From positions 1 through 64,000 of the forward strand of contig JAZRLM010000004.1 of NCBI GenBank assembly GCA_045646865.1: DNA of 64,000 nt. Direction: 5' to 3'. The notes beneath the pieces were generated by a model. It saw only the letters and a list, made by a program, of their open reading frames with translations, made no database searches and was not told the origin of the DNA. Positions within the stretch are counted from its first letter, which is position 1. Every line of letters begins with the position of its first letter. The DNA is from SIG440 sp045646865. GTDB lineage: Bacteria > Bacillota > Clostridia > Monoglobales > Monoglobaceae. Positions 25,084 through 33,355 of the stretch are shown here, piece by piece. A program made the translations under genes and the position numbers.

Positions 25084-26916
25084 TTACTTTTTATAAAGAG
25101 GTCCGTAGGTTTGGCACGCACGGTAGTCCTGACCTTCTTTATCCATACCGAATGCATTCCATGCAGCAGGCCTGAAGATTTCGTCTTCGGGAACATTGTG
25201 CATACAAACAGGTATTCTGAGCATTGAGCACATTGTGATAAGGTCTGCACCAATGTGACCATAGCTGATAGCACCGTGGTTAGCTCCCCAGTTCTGCATA
25301 ACTTCGTATGCTGTTTTGAAGGGGCTGCCTTCTTTGCCGTCGCATCTGGGAGCAAACCATGTGCAGGGCCATGTGGGGTTTGTTCTTTCCATAAGTGTAT
25401 CAGAAACTTCGTCGGGGAGTTTTACTGTCCAGCCTTCAGCAATCTGAAGAACGGGGCCAAGTCCTTTAACAAGGTTAAGTCTGATCATTGTGCAGGGCAT
25501 TTCTGCTCTTGTTGTATAATGGCTTGAGAAACCGCCGCCTCTGAAGTTATCAAAACCTGCTTCGCACCAAACGGTTGCATCTGTCATCTTTTTGATGTCT
25601 TCGTCGGTAACTTCCCACCATTTTTTCATAACAGCGTTTCCGTTTTCGTCTGTGCATTCGCCGCAAGCATCAAGACAAGCTGCACCTGAATTAAGAAGGT
25701 GGATGATACCGTCTGATTCTTTTGCCTTGCCTTCAAGCTTATAGCCTGTAACTCTTTCTGTTGCATCACCTGACCAGTATGTACGAACATCAGCAAAAAT
25801 CTGTGCTCTGTGTGTAAGCAATCTCATAAAGAGCATACCAAGTCCGTTAAGAACGTCGTTTTCTGTTGCAAGTGTATATGGTTCTCTTGCACCTTCATAG
25901 TCGAATGATGAAGAAAGAAGAGCTTCAGGATAGTCACAGTTGGGCCAATGGTCTGTCCACTGTCTTTGTCCCTGGAAACCGCCTGCGATTGCATTGTGTC
26001 CGACTTTTTCTTCTTCAAATCCGTCGGGAAGATTTTTGTTTCCTGCCATCAAATCCTTGATAATGCAGTACATCTTAACGGTGAATTCCCACTGTTTTTC
26101 TTTTTCTTCGTCTGTAAATTTGATTTTTCTCTTTTCACCAAGGAATTCAACAAATTCGGGATTGTCGTCTCTGCCTTCCTTGCAGTGTTCACGGGTCCAT
26201 TTGAGCGCCTTCTGGTATTCTTCTTCGTTATAAATACCTTCTTCCATACGCCTGAGAATTTCAACCTCATCAACAGATTCAACTCTCATACCGAGGTATT
26301 CTTCCATAAAATCCTGGTCGATGATAGAACCTGCAATACCCATACACTGTGAACCAATCTGAAGATATGATTTGCCCTTCATTGTAGCAACTGCAACAGC
26401 AGATCTGCCGAAACGGAGAAGCTTTTCTTTTACATCCTCGGGGATATCTGCAACCTGGTCTCTGTCTTGAACCTCGTGACCGTAGATACCAAATGCGGGG
26501 AGACCTTTCTGTGCGTGTCCTGCAAGAACTGCTGCAAGGTAAACCGCGCCGGGTCTTTCTGTGCCGTTAAAGCCCCATACACCCTTAATTGTTGTGGGGT
26601 CCATATCCATTGTTTCTGAACCGTAGCACCAGCAAGGTGTAACCGAAAGGGTAATAGCTACGCCTTCCTTCTTGAATTTATCTGCACAAGCTGCAGCTTC
26701 CGGAACTCTGCCGATTGATGTATCAGCCATAACAACCCTTACAGGTTCACCATTTGAATAGAAAAGATTTTCCTCAAAAAGTTTTTTTGCGGCATTGGCC
26801 ATAGCCATAACCTGACCTTCAAGGCTTTCTCTAAGCTGCATAGGGCCGCGTCTGCCGTCAACAACCGGTCTGATTCCGATTGCAGGATAATCGCCAATAT
26901 ATCTGTTTTTTGCCAT
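25084..26916 (-). CDS. fucI: L-fucose isomerase
   Basis: Converts L-fucose to L-fuculose (Mn2+-dependent). 610 residues, close to the family norm of ~590. The N-terminal IGIRPVVDGRRGPMQLRE, the central SQCMGIAGSIIDQDFMEEYLG, and the C-terminal catalytic region (WCEAGFDNFRGGGFSSHYTTR; GANHGAISYGHIGADL) match FucI throughout. The start at 26916 (MAKNRYIGDYP) has GGAGG nine bases upstream; an upstream extension was rejected because it runs through the divergent promoter region. The AraC-type gene next door is the likely regulator. Confidence 0.92.
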   Translation of the reverse strand: MAKNRYIGDYPAIGIRPVVDGRRGPMQLRESLEGQVMAMANAAKKLFEENLFYSNGEPVRVVMADTSIGRVPEAAACADKFKKEGVAITLSVTPCWCYGSETMDMDPTTIKGVWGFNGTERPGAVYLAAVLAGHAQKGLPAFGIYGHEVQDRDQVADIPEDVKEKLLRFGRSAVAVATMKGKSYLQIGSQCMGIAGSIIDQDFMEEYLGMRVESVDEVEILRRMEEGIYNEEEYQKALKWTREHCKEGRDDNPEFVEFLGEKRKIKFTDEEKEKQWEFTVKMYCIIKDLMAGNKNLPDGFEEEKVGHNAIAGGFQGQRQWTDHWPNCDYPEALLSSSFDYEGAREPYTLATENDVLNGLGMLFMRLLTHRAQIFADVRTYWSGDATERVTGYKLEGKAKESDGIIHLLNSGAACLDACGECTDENGNAVMKKWWEVTDEDIKKMTDATVWCEAGFDNFRGGGFSSHYTTRAEMPCTMIRLNLVKGLGPVLQIAEGWTVKLPDEVSDTLMERTNPTWPCTWFAPRCDGKEGSPFKTAYEVMQNWGANHGAISYGHIGADLITMCSMLRIPVCMHNVPEDEIFRPAAWNAFGMDKEGQDYRACQTYGPLYKK

Positions 26917-26976
26917 TTTTGTTTTCCTCCTTAATTTATGTGAAATAAAATAAATTTCTACAATATAATTATATAC

Positions 26977-27006
26977 TTGCATTATAATAATTACTTGTGC
27001 TATAAT
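26977..27006 (+). promoter_or_regulatory. Promoter of the AraC-type regulator gene
   Basis: TTGCAT at 26977-26982, 18-bp spacer, TATAAT at 27001-27006. The fucI promoter must overlap it in the 26917-27045 region, which is very AT-rich; several TATAAT-like minus-strand hexamers make the fucI -10 ambiguous. Confidence 0.6.
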
Positions 27007-27045
27007 AGAAAAAAGTATAACAATATTCAGTTTTTGGTGATTGAT

Positions 27046-27891
27046 ATGATTTACAACGAATTAAAGCAGAGGGGAACGGCGGATTTCCCCATAGAATACC
27101 ATTATATTGACAAAAATCATACCAGATATGAGATGTCTGCCCATTGGCATTCCGAGATGGAAATTATAAGGATTTTACAAGGCGAGTTAAAAGTAAGGCT
27201 TAATAATCAGAACTTTACAGCAAAAGAGGGGGATATTATATTTGCCAACCCCGAAACTGTTCATGCGGCAAGCCCTGAAGATTGTATATATGAGTGTCTT
27301 ATTTTCCATATTGACTTTCTTGATACTGATGTAAACAGCTGCCGTTTTTTTGTTGAAAGCATTCTCAACCGTGAATTTGCAATCAAAGAATATAGCCCTG
27401 CAGAAAATTCGATTTTTCATGCTGCGGTCAATAATGCCTTTGAGGCAATGATTCATAAATCATCGGGGTATAAGTTCAGGGTAATCGGCACCCTTTACGA
27501 AATGCTTGGAATAATTGTTGACGAGCATCTTTACAGCGCGGTTAATTCCCATACATCGATTTCTGATAACAAGAATATTCCCAAACTTAAAAAGGTGCTT
27601 ACGTTTTTAAGAGAGAATTACAATATGCAGCTTACACTTACTGATATGGCTAAGGCGGCAGGAATGTCCCCAAAATATTTCTGTTATTTCTTCAAGGAAA
27701 TGACAGGCAAAACTCCCGTTGAATATTTAAACGGTTACCGTATCGAAAAGGCATCACAGAATCTGCTTAATTCCGATAAAAGTGTTACGGAAATTGCGTT
27801 TTCCTGTGGGTTTAATGATTTAAGTTACTTTATTAAAACATTTAAGGCATACAAAAATATTTCTCCTGCAAGGTTCAGGAAAACCGAGTAA
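27046..27891 (+). CDS. AraC-family transcriptional regulator with cupin sensor domain
   Basis: 281 residues. An N-terminal cupin-like effector domain (HWHSEMEIIRILQGELKVRL ... GDIIFANPETVHAA) is followed by the two-helix-turn-helix AraC domain (residues ~185-281; LTLTDMAKAAGMSPKYFCYF and VTEIAFSCGFNDLSYFIKTF). Divergent from fucI, so most likely an activator of L-fucose/L-rhamnose use responding to the sugar or its keto form. The start at 27046 is preferred over a start at 26977, which lies in the -35 element. Confidence 0.85.
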   Translation: MIYNELKQRGTADFPIEYHYIDKNHTRYEMSAHWHSEMEIIRILQGELKVRLNNQNFTAKEGDIIFANPETVHAASPEDCIYECLIFHIDFLDTDVNSCRFFVESILNREFAIKEYSPAENSIFHAAVNNAFEAMIHKSSGYKFRVIGTLYEMLGIIVDEHLYSAVNSHTSISDNKNIPKLKKVLTFLRENYNMQLTLTDMAKAAGMSPKYFCYFFKEMTGKTPVEYLNGYRIEKASQNLLNSDKSVTEIAFSCGFNDLSYFIKTFKAYKNISPARFRKTE

Positions 27892-27910
27892 AAAATTTTT
27901 TAAAAAAGTA

Positions 27911-27939
27911 TTGCATTTTAATGGAAAGTGTGATATACT
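27911..27939 (+). promoter_or_regulatory. Promoter of rplS
   Basis: TTGCAT at 27911-27916, 17 bp, TATACT at 27934-27939. Confidence 0.75.
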
Positions 27940-27949
27940 CATTGAGTTA

Positions 27950-28015
27950 ATTATGGGTAGTCCTCTGCTTATAGTCTATCTGGAGGCTGTATGGCATGAA
28001 TATCTGAAATAGAAA
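27950..28015 (+). ncRNA. Ribosomal protein L19 leader-like element
   Basis: The ~75-base leader between the promoter and rplS contains GGTAGTCCTC...GGAGGCTGTA and GCATGAATATCTGAAAT, which resembles the L19 leader described in low-GC Gram-positive bacteria. TCCTC can pair with GGAGG. It probably mediates feedback by L19 (known for the family, not tested here). Confidence 0.6.
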
Positions 28016-28027
28016 GGATGTAAAAAT

Positions 28028-28369
28028 ATGAACATTTTAGACCAGATTACACAGGAACAGATCAGAACAGACCTTCCCCAGCTTAACATCGGTGACACAG
28101 TTCGCGTATATGTTAAGGTAAAAGAAGGAAACAGAGAAAGAGTTCAGATGTTCGAAGGAACAATCATCAAGAAGAACCACGGCGGAATCCGTGAAACATT
28201 CACAGTAAGAAGAATTTCTTACGGTGTTGGTGTTGAAAGAACATTCCCCGTAAACTCACCTAACATTGACCGTATCGAAGTTTCAAGACGCGGTAAAGTT
28301 AGACGTGCGAAGCTCTACTATCTCCGCGATAGAGTTGGTAAGGCTGCAAAGGTTAAGGAAAAGATTTAA
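28028..28369 (+). CDS. rplS: 50S ribosomal protein L19
   Basis: 113 residues, the standard length. Sequence is typical throughout (IGDTVRVYVKVKEGNRERVQ; GVGVERTFPVNSPNIDRIEV; RRAKLYYLRDRVGKAAKVKE). RBS GAAAGGATG precedes the ATG. Confidence 0.97.
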   Translation: MNILDQITQEQIRTDLPQLNIGDTVRVYVKVKEGNRERVQMFEGTIIKKNHGGIRETFTVRRISYGVGVERTFPVNSPNIDRIEVSRRGKVRRAKLYYLRDRVGKAAKVKEKI

Positions 28370-28377
28370 CATCCAAT

Positions 28378-28408
28378 ATGGCGGGTATTTTCAAAATACC
28401 TGCCATTT
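28378..28408 (+). terminator. Hairpin between rplS and lepB
   Basis: Stem ATGGCGGGTATTTT/AAAATACCTGCCAT with a CA loop, followed by TTTC only. Possibly a weak terminator or attenuator that lowers lepB expression relative to rplS. Confidence 0.55.
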
Positions 28409-28438
28409 CACTATCTAAATATATATGAGGTGATTATT

Positions 28439-29062
28439 ATGGAAAACTTTGAAAATTCAAATGCAGAAAATATCGAAGAAAAGGTTGCAGCAACAAGCTG
28501 GCAGAGAGAATTGTTTGAATGGGTTAAGGTTATAGTTATTGCAGTTGTTATTGCCTTTCTTCTTAAAACCTTTGTTATGACACTTGCAAGGGTTGACGGC
28601 AGGTCTATGGAACCAACACTTCATAATGCTGACCGTATGTATGTAAATAAGTTGTTTTACAAGCCTGAACGCGGTGATGTGGTAATTATCAAATCCAAAA
28701 AAACCAATGAGAAGTTCTGGATTAAGCGTGTAATCGCTGTTGAGGGTGATACATTGTTTATCGACTTTACAAATGGTGATGTATATGTTAATGATGAAAT
28801 AATTGACGAGCCTTATATCAAGGAACCAACACTTTCATTTGGCAATTACGTTAACAGATTGATGTCAAATGGCGAATTCACCCGTGAAAATCCGTTGACA
28901 ATTCCCGAAGGTGAAGTTTTTGTTATGGGTGACAACCGAAACAACAGTTCAGACAGCCGTGTAATAGGCCCTGTTTCGGTGGAGGATGTTGAAGGCCACG
29001 CAGTATTCAGATTCTGGCCTCTTAACAAAACGGGTAACTTTGATTATTCTTTTAAAGATTAG
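28439..29062 (+). CDS. lepB: Signal peptidase I
   Basis: Membrane-anchored serine protease that cleaves Sec signal peptides. 207 residues: one N-terminal transmembrane helix (VKVIVIAVVIAFLLKTFVM), the nucleophile Ser in GRSMEPTL, the general-base Lys in FWIKRVIAVEGD, and box E MGDNRNNSSDSR. The ATG at 28439 is preceded by GAGG eight bases upstream; a GTG nine bases earlier was rejected on spacing. Confidence 0.95.
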   Translation: MENFENSNAENIEEKVAATSWQRELFEWVKVIVIAVVIAFLLKTFVMTLARVDGRSMEPTLHNADRMYVNKLFYKPERGDVVIIKSKKTNEKFWIKRVIAVEGDTLFIDFTNGDVYVNDEIIDEPYIKEPTLSFGNYVNRLMSNGEFTRENPLTIPEGEVFVMGDNRNNSSDSRVIGPVSVEDVEGHAVFRFWPLNKTGNFDYSFKD

Positions 29063-29063
29063 A

Positions 29064-29095
29064 GGAAAATAACGTGAAAAATCACGTTATTTTCC
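29064..29095 (+). terminator. Hairpin between lepB and rbgA
   Basis: 14-bp perfect stem GGAAAATAACGTGA/TCACGTTATTTTCC with a 4-base loop and no U-tract. Confidence 0.5.
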
Positions 29096-29179
29096 GGCAG
29101 ATTTAATTGCACCGCCGAAATTTTCGCACCATATATGGTGCGAAACGACGATGTGCATAATTTCCATTATACGCCTTAT

Positions 29180-29226
29180 CTGCCCACGTTAAGAGTGTAT
29201 AAAATTCTATTATTATTTGTGGGCAG
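29180..29226 (+). promoter_or_regulatory. Long-range stem flanking the rbgA ribosome-binding site
   Basis: CTGCCCAC at 29180-29187 is perfectly complementary to GTGGGCAG at 29219-29226, which abuts the AAAGG Shine-Dalgarno of rbgA. The loop is AT-rich. A second perfect hairpin (TTTCGCACCATATATGGTGCGAAA) lies at 29120-29143. Regulatory role is inference. Confidence 0.35.
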
Positions 29227-29233
29227 AAAGGCT

Positions 29234-30094
29234 ATGGAAATCTTAATGCAGATACAATGGTTTCCGGGGCATATGGCAAAAACCCGCAAGCTTATTACCG
29301 AAAACTTAAAACTTGTTGATGTGGTAATCGAACTTGTGGATGCAAGGCTTCCGCTTTCGTCACGAAACCCCGAAATTGACAGAATTGTGGGCAAAAAGCC
29401 CCGTGTTCTTATATTGAATAAAAGTGATATTGCAGACCCAACAGCAAATGATTTATGGGTGAAATATTTCGAGAAAAAGGGTATTTGCACCATTCTTGCA
29501 GACAGCCTTTCAGGCAAGGGTCTTAAAAATATTGACTCTGCAATTGACAGAGTTTTAGCCGATAAATTTGCACGTGAAAGCCAAAAGGGTATGATGCGTC
29601 GTGCAGTAAAGATGTTGGTTGTGGGTATTCCCAATGTGGGTAAATCTTCATTTATCAACCGTCTTTCGGGCAGAGCTGCAGCAAAGGTTGGCGACAGACC
29701 CGGTGTTACCACGGCAAAGCAATGGATAAGGGTTTCGGGCAAATATGAGCTTCTTGACACACCCGGTATTTTGTGGCCCAAATTTGAAGACCCTGAGGTT
29801 GGCAAACGGATTGCCTTTACAGGCGGCATCAAAGATGAGATTATGGACATCGAGGAGCTTGCATTTTATCTGATAGGTTTCCTGCGTAAAAATTATTGTG
29901 ACTTATTGGTATCAAGATTTAAGCTTGACGAAGACCCTGACGCATATGACGACTTTGAGCTGGTTGAACTTATAGGCAAAAAGCGAGGCTGTATAGTTTC
30001 GGGCGGTAATATTGATACCATTCGTGCATCAAATCTTATACTTGATGAATTTAGGGCGGCAAAGATTGGCAGAATTTCTTTGGAAAAACCTTAA
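29234..30094 (+). CDS. rbgA: Ribosome biogenesis GTPase RbgA (YlqF)
   Basis: Circularly permuted GTPase needed for late 50S assembly. 286 residues. Motif order is permuted: G4 (LNKSD) comes first, then G1 (GIPNVGKSSFINRL), G2 (PGVTT) and G3 (DTPGILWPK). The N-terminal QWFPGHMAKT is diagnostic. Start at 29234 (MEILMQIQWFPGHM); an ATG four codons later is also possible, and an upstream frame start near 29135 was rejected. It is followed by a terminator-like hairpin and then rnhB, the usual rplS-lepB-rbgA-rnhB order. Confidence 0.94.
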   Translation: MEILMQIQWFPGHMAKTRKLITENLKLVDVVIELVDARLPLSSRNPEIDRIVGKKPRVLILNKSDIADPTANDLWVKYFEKKGICTILADSLSGKGLKNIDSAIDRVLADKFARESQKGMMRRAVKMLVVGIPNVGKSSFINRLSGRAAAKVGDRPGVTTAKQWIRVSGKYELLDTPGILWPKFEDPEVGKRIAFTGGIKDEIMDIEELAFYLIGFLRKNYCDLLVSRFKLDEDPDAYDDFELVELIGKKRGCIVSGGNIDTIRASNLILDEFRAAKIGRISLEKP

Positions 30095-30107
30095 AATATG
30101 ACATCTT

Positions 30108-30137
30108 GGGCGGATATATTATATCTGCCCATTTTTT
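30108..30137 (+). terminator. Terminator-like hairpin between rbgA and rnhB
   Basis: GGGCGGATATA/TATATCTGCCC stem with one wobble pair, followed by ATTTTTT. The rnhB ribosome-binding site begins right after, so partial read-through is likely. Confidence 0.6.
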
Positions 30138-30150
30138 GGAGGAAAATATT

Positions 30151-30750
30151 ATGAAAGAAATAGAAACATCCCTGTATAATAAAGGATATAAATTAATCGC
30201 AGGGGTTGACGAGGCAGGCAGAGGTCCGCTTGCTGGTCCTGTGTGTGCTGCTGCGGTTATTCTGCCCGAAGATTTGGTTATTGAGGGCATTAACGATTCA
30301 AAAAAGCTTACCGAGAAAAAACGTGAACAGCTTTTTGATGTTATAATCAATTCTGCCATTGCCTATTCAATCGCGTTTGCATCCCCCGATGTTATTGACG
30401 AAATTAATATCAGGCAGGCAACATCACTTGCAATGCACAATGCGGTAAAAAATCTTGACACATCTGCAGATTTTGTAATTGTGGACGGCAATGATAAAAT
30501 CCCCTTTGATATTCCGTATGAGTATATTATAAAGGGTGACGCAAAGTCACAGACCATTGCGGCGGCATCAATCTTAGCCAAGGTCAGCCGTGACAGACTT
30601 ATGGTTGAGTTTGACAATGAATATCCTGAATACGGTTTTGCCAAACACAAGGGTTACGGAACAAAGGTGCATTGCGAGGCAATACAGAAATACGGTGTTC
30701 TGCCCGTTCACAGAAAAACATTTATGACGGCAAAGGTATTGGGAAAATGA
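30151..30750 (+). CDS. rnhB: Ribonuclease HII
   Basis: Removes RNA from RNA/DNA hybrids and single ribonucleotides. 199 residues. The DEAGRGPLAGPVCAAAV motif supplies two catalytic acids; a later Asp is in FVIVDGND and the C-terminal part has SILAKVSRD. The ATG at 30151 follows GGAGG; a longer frame covering the upstream hairpin was rejected. The stop overlaps the yraN start (ATGA). Confidence 0.95.
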   Translation: MKEIETSLYNKGYKLIAGVDEAGRGPLAGPVCAAAVILPEDLVIEGINDSKKLTEKKREQLFDVIINSAIAYSIAFASPDVIDEINIRQATSLAMHNAVKNLDTSADFVIVDGNDKIPFDIPYEYIIKGDAKSQTIAAASILAKVSRDRLMVEFDNEYPEYGFAKHKGYGTKVHCEAIQKYGVLPVHRKTFMTAKVLGK

Positions 30751-31136
30751 GAAAAGGTTTCTTTAACAAAATGCAGGGCAGACTTGGCGAAGATGCGGCG
30801 GCGGAATACCTTAAGTCCAATGGATATAAAATTCTGAAATGCAACTATAAGAACAAAATGGGCGAGATAGATATTATCGCAAGCAAGGGCGAAGACTTGG
30901 TTTTTGTCGAGGTAAAAACCAGAAGTTCTGCCGAATTCGGAACACCTGCTCAGGCTGTTACATACTATAAAAAACAACGGATTATAAATTCTGCAAAGTG
31001 GTATATGATGACAAACCCGTCAGACTTTAATATCCGATTTGACATTATCGAGGTATTTGGTATATTTACCGGAGACAGCTTTGAAGTAGAGAATATCAAT
31101 CATATCGAGCAGGCTATTACGGAGGTAAGACTGTGA
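30747..31136 (+). CDS. yraN: UPF0102 / YraN family endonuclease-like protein
   Basis: 129 residues with the restriction-endonuclease-like fold: GRLGEDAAAEYL, then MGEIDIIASKGEDLVFVEVKTR, which holds the E-x-D...E-x-K pattern of the PD-(D/E)XK nucleases. Biological role is unresolved in the family; linkage to rnhB is conserved. Translationally coupled to rnhB by a 4-bp overlap, and its own stop overlaps the next gene's GTG. Confidence 0.9.
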   Translation: MRKGFFNKMQGRLGEDAAAEYLKSNGYKILKCNYKNKMGEIDIIASKGEDLVFVEVKTRSSAEFGTPAQAVTYYKKQRIINSAKWYMMTNPSDFNIRFDIIEVFGIFTGDSFEVENINHIEQAITEVRL

Positions 31137-32065
31137 CTGTTTTTGACGCGCATTGCGACACGGTGCAAAAGATATGCGATTTGGGCGGTAATCTTGTTGA
31201 AAACGAGTATCATATAGACATTAACCGCTTGAATTTATATGACGGATACATACAGATTTTTGCGGCATTTATTGATAAAGAAAGTGATGCTTTGCCGCCG
31301 TTTGAAAGATGTAATCAGCTTATCGACAGATATATTTGTGAAATTGGCCGGGCATATAATAAAATATCACATTGCCTTGACTTTGATGATATCAAATCTG
31401 CATTGAATAAAGGGAAATTTGCGTCGCTGTTGAGCATAGAAGGTGGCGAGGCACTAAACGGCAAAATTCACAACCTGCACTATTTTTATGGACGCGGAGT
31501 TCGCGCAATGACCCTGACATGGAACTATACAAACGAAATTTCGGGTGGAATAGGTGATAAAAAAGGCGGAGGACTTACCGTTTTCGGTAAAAGAGTTGTT
31601 TCAGAAATGAACAAATTGGGTATGCTGATTGATGTATCACATATTTCCGAAAAAGGTTTCTGGGATGTTATTGAAACAACCGAAAAACCAATTGCCGCAA
31701 CCCATTCAAATGCGAAAAAGCTTTGCCCGCACCCCCGAAACCTTACCGACGAACAAATTTGTGCAATAATCAAAAACGGCGGATGCATTGGCGTGAATTT
31801 GTATTCGGAGTTTTTAGGAGCAGACAGATGTACTATAAAAGATGTAATTAATCATATCGAACATATTCTTGCCCTTGGTGGAGAAAATAACATTGGTCTT
31901 GGTTGTGATTTTGACGGTATGTCAAAACTGCCTGAGGGGATAGACGGTGTTCAGGATATTTATAAATTATTTGACGAAATGCAAAGATGCGGTTATGCAG
32001 ATTTACTGATAAACAAGATTGCATCAGGCAACTTTTTGAATCTATGTGAAAAAATTTTATTGTAA
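31133..32065 (+). CDS. Membrane dipeptidase (peptidase M19, renal dipeptidase family)
   Basis: Zinc-dependent hydrolase of dipeptides, possibly with D-amino acid residues. 310 residues. Metal ligands are seen in DAHCDT near the N-terminus, in a Glu near IEGGEAL, and in DVSHISEKGFWDV and THSNAKKL; GLGCDFDG provides the last Asp. No signal peptide is seen, so the protein is probably cytosolic. It starts with GTG overlapping the yraN stop, with GGAGG eight bases upstream. Confidence 0.88.
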   Translation: MTVFDAHCDTVQKICDLGGNLVENEYHIDINRLNLYDGYIQIFAAFIDKESDALPPFERCNQLIDRYICEIGRAYNKISHCLDFDDIKSALNKGKFASLLSIEGGEALNGKIHNLHYFYGRGVRAMTLTWNYTNEISGGIGDKKGGGLTVFGKRVVSEMNKLGMLIDVSHISEKGFWDVIETTEKPIAATHSNAKKLCPHPRNLTDEQICAIIKNGGCIGVNLYSEFLGADRCTIKDVINHIEHILALGGENNIGLGCDFDGMSKLPEGIDGVQDIYKLFDEMQRCGYADLLINKIASGNFLNLCEKILL

Positions 32066-32076
32066 CAAAAAAAAGG

Positions 32077-32105
32077 TTGAAATTTTTTAAATTTTGTATT
32101 AAAAT
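32077..32105 (+). promoter_or_regulatory. Promoter of the aminotransferase gene
   Basis: TTGAAA at 32077-32082, 17 bp, TAAAAT at 32100-32105. Confidence 0.55.
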
Positions 32106-32143
32106 ATAATTTAATGTAATTTTAGTTAGTTAGGAGAGTTTAA

Positions 32144-33340
32144 ATGCAAACATATATCTCTAAGAAAGCGAAGAGCATCAGCCCTTCACCAACCCTGTCG
32201 CTTGACGCAAAGTTCAAGCAGATGAAGAAACAGGGTATTCCGGTAGTTGGTTTCGGCGCAGGTGAGCCCGATTTTGCTACCCCTGAAAATGTCAGAGCAG
32301 CAGGTATTAAAGCTATCGAAACAGGTCAGACAAGATACACTCCTGCATCTGGTACTGTTGAATTAAAAGAAGCAGTTTGTGCTAAAATAAAAAGAGATAC
32401 AGGTCTTGAATACGGTATCGAAAACATTGTTATCAGCAACGGCGGCAAGCATTGCCTTACCAACATTTTTATGGCAATCTGCGAGCCCGGCGACGAGGTT
32501 ATCATTCCTGCACCATTCTGGGTAAGCTATCCTGAAATGGTAAAAATGGCTGACGGTGTTCCCGTATACCTCAACACTACCGAGGAAACAAACTTCAAGT
32601 TCTCGGCCGAAGACCTTGAAAAGCACATTACATCAAGAACACGCGCACTTGTTCTTAATACACCAAGCAACCCCACAGGTATGGTATATACAAAGGAAGA
32701 ACTTGTAAAAATTGCTGAAATCGCTGTAAAGAACAATATCTATGTTGTATTTGACGAAATATACGAAAAGCTTGTTTACGAAGGTGAACATATCAATATC
32801 GCAACTCTGGGTGAGGATATAAAGAATCTCACCGTTATAGTAAACGGTATGGCAAAGGCTTATGCCATGACAGGCTGGAGAATCGGTTTCACAGCATCAA
32901 ATGCAGAACTTGCAAAGGCTATGTCAAACATTCAGAGCCACGCAACATCAAACCCCAACTCAATCGCACAATATGCATCTGTTGAGGCACTCAACGGCGA
33001 CCAGTCATCCATTGGCTTGATGCGTGCAGAATACATCAAGCGCAGAGATTATATGGTTGAAAGAATCAATTCAATTGACGGTGTAAGTTGTTTAAAGCCA
33101 AATGGTGCATTCTATATCTTTATGAATGTAAGAGAACTTCTCGGCAAAGAACTTTACGGTAAGGTGTTTAGCAGTGCAACCGAGCTTTGTGCTGATATTT
33201 TAGACCGCGCACTTGTTGCGCTTGTTCCCAGCGAAGGATTTGGAATAGACGGATATGTTCGTTTTTCGTATGCAACATCAATGGAAGCAATTAAAGAAGG
33301 CCTTGACAGAATTGAAAAATATATTAAACAAGAATTTTAA
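32144..33340 (+). CDS. aspC: Pyridoxal-phosphate aminotransferase, aspartate aminotransferase type
   Basis: 398 residues, class I/II aminotransferase. GFGAGEPDFATPENV at the N-terminus, NTPSNPTGMVY, VFDEIYEKLVYEG and the PLP-binding Lys in NGMAKAYAMTGWRIGF identify the subgroup Ib aspartate transaminases. Transfers amino groups between aspartate and 2-oxoglutarate; the acn-icd pathway upstream supplies the acceptor. proC follows 15 bp later, so they are cotranscribed. Confidence 0.9.
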   Translation: MQTYISKKAKSISPSPTLSLDAKFKQMKKQGIPVVGFGAGEPDFATPENVRAAGIKAIETGQTRYTPASGTVELKEAVCAKIKRDTGLEYGIENIVISNGGKHCLTNIFMAICEPGDEVIIPAPFWVSYPEMVKMADGVPVYLNTTEETNFKFSAEDLEKHITSRTRALVLNTPSNPTGMVYTKEELVKIAEIAVKNNIYVVFDEIYEKLVYEGEHINIATLGEDIKNLTVIVNGMAKAYAMTGWRIGFTASNAELAKAMSNIQSHATSNPNSIAQYASVEALNGDQSSIGLMRAEYIKRRDYMVERINSIDGVSCLKPNGAFYIFMNVRELLGKELYGKVFSSATELCADILDRALVALVPSEGFGIDGYVRFSYATSMEAIKEGLDRIEKYIKQEF

Positions 33341-33355
33341 TAAAGGAGAATTGCT

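Noticed and set aside
29176..29850. A 224-codon minus-strand frame inside rbgA
   Set aside because: Antisense to the GTPase motifs of rbgA; codon bias mirrors the plus strand.
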